From NCBI GenBank assembly GCA_016934955.1, contig JAFGRY010000017.1:62001-126000 (forward strand): a stretch of DNA of 64,000 nucleotides. Direction: 5' to 3'. The notes beneath the pieces are model-generated. The model was not told where the DNA came from and did no database searches. It was given only the letters and a program-made list of their open reading frames with translations. The position numbers were made by a program, and so were the translations under genes. Every line of letters starts with the position of its first letter. Position 1 is the stretch's first letter. Origin of the DNA: a bacterium. Its GTDB lineage: Bacteria; Zhuqueibacterota; QNDG01; JAGLOF01. Below, one piece after another: positions 55,011-61,392 of the stretch.

Positions 55011-55114
55011 TCCGTCAGTCCAGCTTTCGGCTGAAATTCGTCGAGCGCTCGCTGGGGGCGAATCCGGCTAGATCCGCACCCATACTTCTGTATGCTGTCC
55101 GAAAGGAGGTTTCA

Positions 55115-56233
55115 ATGAAATACATATGGCTGATCATCGGCTGGTTCTTTACGCTGGTGTTTTCTCTGCTCACTGTCTCAATGATCCTGACCGGAAACAT
55201 TGGGGCCGCGGTTCCTGTGTTTCTTTTACTGCTGCTGTCGCTCCCTCCGGTGAGCGGGATGCTGAAGAAACGGGTTCGCAAGCGGTCGCTGTATCACATC
55301 CTCAGGCTGGCACTGATCTTTTTCCTGCTCTTTCTCTTTGCCAGACTGCTGATCGGCGGGGAGGTGACCTCTATTTACAAGAGTCCGGAGGTGAAGGCCG
55401 AATTCGTGCGCATCTACGATGAAAAAATGAAGGAATGGCCGCTCCCCTTTGACGATATATTTCTCGTCACGACATACGGCACCGTTCATGTGATCGCCAG
55501 CGGTCCGGCGGACGCATCTCCGCTGCTGCTGCTGCACGCATCGGGAACAGCCGGCTGGAGCTGGAAATACAATGCGGCGGGCCTCGGCTCCCTCTTCCGG
55601 CTCTATGCGGTCGATCTCATCGGGGATGCGGGAAAGAGTGAACTTGCGGATATGGGGCATGTCATGAAAACGGGGCAGGATCAGGCCGGTCTTTACTGCG
55701 AAATCATGGACAGCCTCGGGATTCAGTCCGCGTATATCGCCGGGGCATCGGAAGGCGGATTTATCGGCTCCAATATTGCCCTGTATGCCCCGGAACGTGT
55801 GCGGAAACTCGCGCTGCTGGGGCCCATGGGCTATTCGGGTGCGGCCCAGTCCATATTCCGCATCGCCATCGCCCAGATGTTCCCGTTGAAACCGATCCAG
55901 CAAAGTACGTTCAGCTGGGCCTTCAGCAACAGCCCCATGCTCGAGAAAGAGTTTGAAACCTGGTTCCCGCTTCTGATGAGTGCCGTGTTCCCGGTAAAGG
56001 TGCCGCCCCTGACCATACCGGAACGGCTCCGCAGCAGCATCAGCGTCCCTGTGATGTTCATTTTCGGCAGCCGGGACAATCTGGTCGGCGATCCTGAAAA
56101 GGCACGGGAACTGGTTCAGGACATCCCCGATGTCCGGGTTCATATTGTGGAAGCGGGCCACCTCATGGCGGCGGAACTGCCGGATGAGGTGAATGCACTG
56201 CTGATCGATTTTTTCAATGAAACGGAAGAGTGA
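55115..56233 (+). CDS. Membrane-anchored alpha/beta hydrolase
   Basis: 372 residues with a GAAAGGAGG ribosome site. Three membrane helices in the first 90 residues, then an alpha/beta-hydrolase domain: oxyanion region LLLLHASGTAGWSW, nucleophile elbow GASEG, acid near 'VMFIFGSRDNLVGDPEKA', and His in 'VHIVEAGHLMAAELPDEV'. All three catalytic residues are present. Substrate unknown. The MarR-GNAT gene follows 36 bases later. Confidence 0.87.
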   Translation: MKYIWLIIGWFFTLVFSLLTVSMILTGNIGAAVPVFLLLLLSLPPVSGMLKKRVRKRSLYHILRLALIFFLLFLFARLLIGGEVTSIYKSPEVKAEFVRIYDEKMKEWPLPFDDIFLVTTYGTVHVIASGPADASPLLLLHASGTAGWSWKYNAAGLGSLFRLYAVDLIGDAGKSELADMGHVMKTGQDQAGLYCEIMDSLGIQSAYIAGASEGGFIGSNIALYAPERVRKLALLGPMGYSGAAQSIFRIAIAQMFPLKPIQQSTFSWAFSNSPMLEKEFETWFPLLMSAVFPVKVPPLTIPERLRSSISVPVMFIFGSRDNLVGDPEKARELVQDIPDVRVHIVEAGHLMAAELPDEVNALLIDFFNETEE

Positions 56234-56269
56234 CATGCGGAGGGCCCCCGCGTTGTCCGCCGCTGCAGG

Positions 56270-57244
56270 ATGGATTGCATGGATCTGTTAAAAGATATGG
56301 GAGCGCTGGCGTTTGCCAGCCGCATGAAACGGCTGAGCGACCGTCTCATGGATGATGTCAGAACGCTGTACCGAAGGGTCGACATCGATTTCAATCCCCG
56401 CTGGTTCACGACTCTCTACACCCTGAGCAATTACGGTTCTTTATCCGTTTCCGATCTTTCTCAGATGATCGGCCTGACCCATACCGCGGTGCATCTGCTG
56501 GCCGAGGAGATGGGCAGGGAGGGTCTGCTGGTCTCGGCAGGAACTTCGCGTGACAGGCGGAAGAGGATTCTGGCACTGACAGAAGAGGGTATGAGTCTGG
56601 CCGCGAGGCTCAGTCCGGTCTGGAAGGCGATCGAGTCGGCCACAGCCGCGCTGATCGAAGAGAGCGGCGTGGATGTGCTGCAGAGTCTTTCGGAAATTGA
56701 AGGGTCCCTCGATGAGGAGGATATGTTCCGCAGGGCGTGGTTCAGACTGAAAAATCGCCCGGGCCTGGATATCAGAATCGAACAGTATCGCCCGGCCTAC
56801 AAGAAATATTTTGCCTCTCTCAACAGGCAATGGATCGAGGATTATTTTAAAATTGAAGCATATGATGAGAAAGTCCTGAGCGATCCGCGCGCTCATATCC
56901 TGAAAAAGGGCGGCACGATCCTTTTCGCCCTCCTGGATGATGAGGTTGTCGGCACCTGCGCCCTGCTGCGGCACGGGGAGCACAGAGAACTGAGTAAAAT
57001 GGCGGTGGAACCGAGAATGCGGGGACTTGGTGTCGGAAGCCGACTCCTTCAGGCGGTGTTCGACCTAGCTGCAGACGAAGGAGTTCCGGAGATCTATCTT
57101 CAGACAAGCAGCACATTGAAAGCGGCGGTGCGTCTCTATAAACACCACGGGTTCAGCGTCATTGAAACGCTGCCCTTTGCTCCGCCAGGGTACAGCCGGG
57201 AGAGCATCTGCATGGTCTGCCGCGTGACCGATTTTCTCTCATGA
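56270..57244 (+). CDS. MarR-type regulator fused to GNAT acetyltransferase
   Basis: 324 residues (an alternative ATG at 56279 would remove three). Residues about 35-150 are a MarR winged helix ('TTLYTLSNYGSLSVSDLSQM', 'LTHTAVHLLAEEMGREGLLV' and a wing with DRRKRILALTEEG). Residues about 165-322 are a GNAT domain, with the acetyl-CoA motif A region 'LSKMAVEPRMRGLGVGSRLL' and 'IYLQTSSTLKAAVRLYKHHG'. This fusion is a known bifunctional architecture in which a regulator senses or modifies small molecules. It is just upstream of the B1 metallo-beta-lactamase homologue, 25 bases apart. Confidence 0.9.
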   Translation: MDCMDLLKDMGALAFASRMKRLSDRLMDDVRTLYRRVDIDFNPRWFTTLYTLSNYGSLSVSDLSQMIGLTHTAVHLLAEEMGREGLLVSAGTSRDRRKRILALTEEGMSLAARLSPVWKAIESATAALIEESGVDVLQSLSEIEGSLDEEDMFRRAWFRLKNRPGLDIRIEQYRPAYKKYFASLNRQWIEDYFKIEAYDEKVLSDPRAHILKKGGTILFALLDDEVVGTCALLRHGEHRELSKMAVEPRMRGLGVGSRLLQAVFDLAADEGVPEIYLQTSSTLKAAVRLYKHHGFSVIETLPFAPPGYSRESICMVCRVTDFLS

Positions 57245-57269
57245 ATCAGCTGTTGGGGAGTGACGGCAC

Positions 57270-58058
57270 ATGCATACAATGACGGGTGTATTTTCCTGTA
57301 TTCTCCTGTGGGCCGCGGCGGTTGCGGGGCAGCAGGCGCAGATCCTTTCCGTCACCCCTGATATTGAACTGATCCCTCTCGATGACGGGTACTACATACA
57401 CCGGACCTGGTATGATTTCAATACGGACCGGCGCATGCCCTCCAACGGTCTCCTGCTTGTCAGAAACGGTTTCGCTCTGCTGGTGGATACTCCCAACACC
57501 GACGAGCAGACCGGGGAACTGTACCGGTATGTGCGGGACTCCCTGCGCGCCCGGATCAGTACCGTGATCTGCGGCCATTCCCACAGCGACTGTCTGGGCG
57601 GCCTGGGCTGGCTGCACCGGCGGGGAGTCTCCTCCATCGCGGGTGATAAAACGCGGGCGATCTGCATCGAGCAGGGGCTTCCCGTGCCGGACCGTTCATT
57701 CGCCGATTCCCTCTCATTGACTTTTGAGGGAGAGCCGGTTTTGTGCGAATACAGCGGCGGCGGCCATACGATTGATAATATCACTGTCTGGTTTCCCGCC
57801 TCCCGCATTCTCTTCGGCGGCTGCCTGGTAAGAAGCGTGGATGCCCGCACTCTTGGCTTCACCGGAGAAGCGGTCCCGGAGCAGTGGGCGGAGACCATTG
57901 CCGTGCTTCAGGAGAGACATCCTGATGCGCAGACGGTAATCCCCGGGCATGGAGAGCACGGGGGGCCGGCGCTGCTCGATCATACGATCGCCCTGGTTCG
58001 CGAGTTTCTCGGCACGAAGGAAGCTGCCAGCGAAGACAACGCAAAGCACGAAAAATGA
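57270..58058 (+). CDS. Subclass B1 metallo-beta-lactamase homologue
   Basis: 262 residues, signal peptide ending near VAGQ (periplasmic). All six B1 zinc ligands are present: His103, His105 and Asp107 in 'VICGHSHSDCLGGLGWL', His166 in GGGHTIDNITVWFP, Cys185 in ILFGGCLVRS and His227 in VIPGHGE. The B1 signature GGCL with a basic residue three after Cys (Arg188, usually Lys) and PSNGLLLV and LVDTPNTDEQ segments also match. Spacing Cys185-His227 is 42, as in standard B1 numbering. The C-terminal 15 residues are hydrophilic and lie in repeat-like DNA. Beta-lactam hydrolysis is inferred from homology, not shown. Confidence 0.9.
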   Translation: MHTMTGVFSCILLWAAAVAGQQAQILSVTPDIELIPLDDGYYIHRTWYDFNTDRRMPSNGLLLVRNGFALLVDTPNTDEQTGELYRYVRDSLRARISTVICGHSHSDCLGGLGWLHRRGVSSIAGDKTRAICIEQGLPVPDRSFADSLSLTFEGEPVLCEYSGGGHTIDNITVWFPASRILFGGCLVRSVDARTLGFTGEAVPEQWAETIAVLQERHPDAQTVIPGHGEHGGPALLDHTIALVREFLGTKEAASEDNAKHEK

Positions 58059-58339
58059 TCACAGCCTGATGATCCGCAATTATCGTGATCGTGACCTGGT
58101 ACGGGCTCCGGTCACCGTGGCAATCAGATATTCGATACGGGCCGGTCTTCAGTTTTTTTTGGTGATTTTTATTGTTTTTCCCTGGTCTTTCCCGGGGGGT
58201 GTGGGGCACGGCCTGCTGTTTCCGGGTTGCATTTTTCATTCATTTTCCGTACGTTTGAATACCTGCACAACTGTATCACTGACTGACAATTTCATTCAGC
58301 AGCGCCACGGCCGGGTCCGGTCAGACGGAGGAAGCGAAC

Positions 58340-59887
58340 ATGGAACATATGAACCGCAGAGAGTTCGTTGCGACTGTCGGCGGAGCCGCTGCCGCCGCCC
58401 TGGGGGGCTGCGCGGGGCTGAAAGGAGGGAGAAGGCCAAATATCCTTTTTATCCCCATTGACGATCTGCGAACCGAACTCGGGTGTTATGGCAGAGACCA
58501 TGTCATCAGCCCCAATATCGACCGGCTGGCCGCGGGAGGAACCGTTTTCTCCCGGGCTTACTGTCAGTCCGCGGTCTGCAATCCGTCACGGGCGAGCCTG
58601 CTCACCGGAAAACGCCCTGATACCATCAAGGTGCTCGATCTTCACACCGATTTGCGGGATGTCAGCCCTGATGTGGTGACGCTGCCCCAGTATTTCCGGC
58701 GGCACGGATACTACACCGCCAGTATCGGCAAGATCTATCACAATATATTCCCCGATGAAACCTCCTGGGACGAGCGGAAATATCTGGACGGATTTCCATT
58801 CGATCCCGACGCCGTCTATCTGGGCGACGAGGGAAAGGCGATACAGGAACAGAGAAAACAGCGGCTGGCAGCCGCCGGCAGGGCGGAGCAGCGAAAGGAC
58901 CGGTTCGGCCATTTTTATCTCAAGGCCCAGGCAACGGAGGCGCCGGATGTGCCGGACAATGCCTACTACGACGGCGCCCAGACGGACTGGGCGGTTGAGA
59001 AGCTGAAGGAATTGAAGGAGCGAACCCAGCCCTTCTTTCTCGCGGTGGGCTATTATCGTCCCCATCTTCCCTTCAATGCTCCGAAGAAATACTGGGATCT
59101 CTACGACCGCCGCACCATTCCCCTGGCTGAGAATGATTTCATTCCCAAGAATGTGCCGCCTATGGCGATGAACAACCTGCGTGAATTACGGGGCTACACC
59201 GACTTCGCCCGTCATGGAATGCCCCATGAAGACCGGCTGAGCGAAGCCGAGGCCCGGCTGCTCAAGCACGGGTATCTGGCTTCCGTGAGTTATATCGACG
59301 CCCAGATAGGACGGCTGCTCGACACGCTGGACGAGACGGGCCTGGCGGGCAACACGATCGTCGTGCTCTGGGGGGACCACGGCTGGAAACTGGGTGAGCA
59401 CAACAGCTGGTGCAAGATGACCAATTTTGACGTCGATACGCATGTTCCGCTCATTTTCAAGGTCCCCGGTGCGGCGGCATGCGGCAGGCAGTCGGCGGCG
59501 TTCGTGGAGTTCGTGGATATATACCCGACCCTCTGCGAGCTGGCCCGCCTGCCGGTCCCCGCCGATATGGAAGGGCTGAGCATGAAGCCCCTGCTCGGAA
59601 ATCCCGACCTGCCGTGGAAGTCCGCGGTATTCAGCCAGTTCCTGAGAGAGGGCGGTTGGGTCGGTCCGGACGGCAGGGAGTATAACGGCTACTCGATCCG
59701 CACCGACCGCTACCGGTACGGAGAATGGTATCATCGCGACACCCGGGAGATTGCCGGTGTCGAGCTCTACGACCATGCATCCGATCCCGGCGAGAATGAG
59801 AATATCGCGTCCCGGCCGGAAAACGCGGCGCTGGTACAAGAGCTTTCGGGGCGGCTGCAGGCCGGGTGGAAGGCGGCGCTTCCCTGA
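58340..59887 (+). CDS. Tat-exported sulfatase, iduronate-2-sulfatase-like
   Basis: 515 residues; GGAGGAAG before ATG 58340. Tat signal NRREFVATVGG with a following lipobox-like LGGC. Formylglycine motif Cys80-N-P-S-Arg84 in 'SAVCNPSRASLLTGKRPDTI', with 'ILFIPIDDLRTELGCYG' (metal ligands), 'YYTASIGKIYHN' and 'VVLWGDHGWKLGEHNSW'. The 'TGKRPDTIKVLDL' block is typical of the iduronate-2-sulfatase branch of S1 sulfatases. It probably acts on sulfated polysaccharides outside the cytoplasm, as does the first sulfatase at 52302. Confidence 0.93.
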   Translation: MEHMNRREFVATVGGAAAAALGGCAGLKGGRRPNILFIPIDDLRTELGCYGRDHVISPNIDRLAAGGTVFSRAYCQSAVCNPSRASLLTGKRPDTIKVLDLHTDLRDVSPDVVTLPQYFRRHGYYTASIGKIYHNIFPDETSWDERKYLDGFPFDPDAVYLGDEGKAIQEQRKQRLAAAGRAEQRKDRFGHFYLKAQATEAPDVPDNAYYDGAQTDWAVEKLKELKERTQPFFLAVGYYRPHLPFNAPKKYWDLYDRRTIPLAENDFIPKNVPPMAMNNLRELRGYTDFARHGMPHEDRLSEAEARLLKHGYLASVSYIDAQIGRLLDTLDETGLAGNTIVVLWGDHGWKLGEHNSWCKMTNFDVDTHVPLIFKVPGAAACGRQSAAFVEFVDIYPTLCELARLPVPADMEGLSMKPLLGNPDLPWKSAVFSQFLREGGWVGPDGREYNGYSIRTDRYRYGEWYHRDTREIAGVELYDHASDPGENENIASRPENAALVQELSGRLQAGWKAALP

Positions 59888-59971
59888 GATAGTGCGTACG
59901 ACAGGAGATAGAAAAGGAGGGACGGCCGGTCGATCCGCCGCCCGGGGAAATCACAATCATGGAGGTGCAGC

Positions 59972-60421
59972 ATGTTCAAGGACTTCAAAGAGTTCGCCAT
60001 GCGGGGCAATGTCGTTGATATGGCGGTTGGTATTATCATCGGAGCCGCATTCGGCACCATTGTCAAATCATTGGTGGCCGATATCATCATGCCGCCCATC
60101 GGGCTGCTTCTGGGAAATGTTGACTTCACGAATCTGTTTGCCGTGCTCAAGGGGGGGGCGGCGGCGGGGCCGTACGCATCCCTTGCCGATGCCCAGGCAG
60201 CGGGAGCGGTAACCATCAACTACGGTGTTTTCATCAATACAGTGGTCAGTTTCCTTATTGTGGCATTTTCCGTGTTCGTGCTGGTGCGGAGTTTGAACAG
60301 CCTGAAACGCAAAGAAGCGGCGGCCCCCCCGGCACCGACAACGAAGGAGTGCCCTTTCTGCCTCTCGTCCGTACCGATCAAGGCGACCCGCTGTGCCCAC
60401 TGTACCTCGGAACTGAAATAA
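59972..60421 (+). CDS. mscL: Large-conductance mechanosensitive channel MscL
   Basis: 149 residues. '[20 protein letters not shown]' with [18 protein letters not shown] is the first MscL helix, the second helix is '[20 protein letters not shown]'. An unusual extra C-terminal zinc ribbon follows: CPFC and CAHC pairs in the last 30 residues. MscL is a homopentamer that opens under membrane tension during osmotic downshift. GGAGG lies upstream of the ATG. Confidence 0.97.
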   Translation: MFKDFKEFAMRGNVVDMAVGIIIGAAFGTIVKSLVADIIMPPIGLLLGNVDFTNLFAVLKGGAAAGPYASLADAQAAGAVTINYGVFINTVVSFLIVAFSVFVLVRSLNSLKRKEAAAPPAPTTKECPFCLSSVPIKATRCAHCTSELK

Positions 60422-60424
60422 CCG

Positions 60425-60449
60425 CTTCGGGAACAAGGTTTTCCCGGAG
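60425..60449 (+). terminator. Possible weak terminator after mscL
   Basis: CTTCGGGAA (60425-60433) pairs with TTCCCGGAG (60441-60449), nine pairs including one G-T pair, with a 7-nt loop, four bases past the stop codon. There is no T-run. Confidence 0.3.
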
Positions 60450-60532
60450 GCGAAGGTACCGGGCGGGCCCGTCCGGTATGTTGGTATACGTCTGCACGAG
60501 GAACAGTCACCCTACAGACCCGGGAGGACAAC

Positions 60533-61324
60533 ATGCATGTCGTGGCAGTCTACGGCTGGAAACAGCACACCCCTGAATTGGTACAAGCGATTGCGGAGGC
60601 GCAGGAGAAGACCGCCTATGAAATCCAGCAGCGAATTATCGGCGGCAGTCCCTGCGTGATTGCGTCATTCGCCGATCCCGGGATGGCGGAACAGCTGGCG
60701 GCTGAAATCGGGAACCGTGGGATCGCGACCATGGTGGTCGACGCGGAGACGGTGCGCGCCGCTGTCGACTACATTCATGTCTATCGTTTCGAGATCAGAG
60801 ACGCGGCGCTTCACATCTGGACGGTTGAGGATGATCATGCGGAAGTCCCCTACGGCAGGATCCGGGTGATGATTGCCGGAACCAGCACCTGTACGGAAAC
60901 GGTGACCAAAACTGTGGAGCGGAAGAAAATCAGCGTTGGCAAGACCATTCTTGCCGGAGGCATACCGATCCCGAAGACAGTCAAACATACGGAAACGAGT
61001 GAAACGCTGCAGCACAGCCGGTTCCTCTACATGTATGTGGGCAGACGGCCGCAGCCGCTCATTTTCAGTCAGGACGGGATGATCTACGAAGGGCTGGGAG
61101 ACGCGATACAGATTTCCCACGTACTCAATTTCAATTACCTGATCAGCGTGCTGCGTAAACGGTCTCCCGGGGCCGTTTATGATGAACGGCTGCTCAAGCG
61201 CATCGGGCTGACGAGACTTCTCGGGCCCACCATCGATCCCGATACCAATCTTGATCTTGCGGCGGAACTTCTTTCACGGAGTCTCAGAGACACGTTCGAT
61301 CCGCCGGCAACGACGGAGGCATAA
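60533..61324 (+). CDS. Hypothetical protein, 263 residues
   Basis: GGGAGG before the ATG. Cytoplasmic, mixed alpha/beta. An N-terminal segment 'AIAEAQEKTAYEIQQRIIGG' and 'CVIASFADPGMAEQLAAEIG' suggests a small ferredoxin-like domain; the middle has 'VPYGRIRVMIAGTSTCTETV', and 'LQHSRFLYMYVGRRPQPLIF' comes before a helical end. I do not recognise the family. It is 208 bases downstream of the mscL start of the terminator-like stem region and appears to have its own ribosome site but no clear promoter. Confidence 0.55.
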   Translation: MHVVAVYGWKQHTPELVQAIAEAQEKTAYEIQQRIIGGSPCVIASFADPGMAEQLAAEIGNRGIATMVVDAETVRAAVDYIHVYRFEIRDAALHIWTVEDDHAEVPYGRIRVMIAGTSTCTETVTKTVERKKISVGKTILAGGIPIPKTVKHTETSETLQHSRFLYMYVGRRPQPLIFSQDGMIYEGLGDAIQISHVLNFNYLISVLRKRSPGAVYDERLLKRIGLTRLLGPTIDPDTNLDLAAELLSRSLRDTFDPPATTEA

Positions 61325-61392
61325 CGGTCCTTATTCCTATCGGTGTCAGCACATGTAGACGTATCCTTAAGAACTTGGTGTTGGAGACAGGT

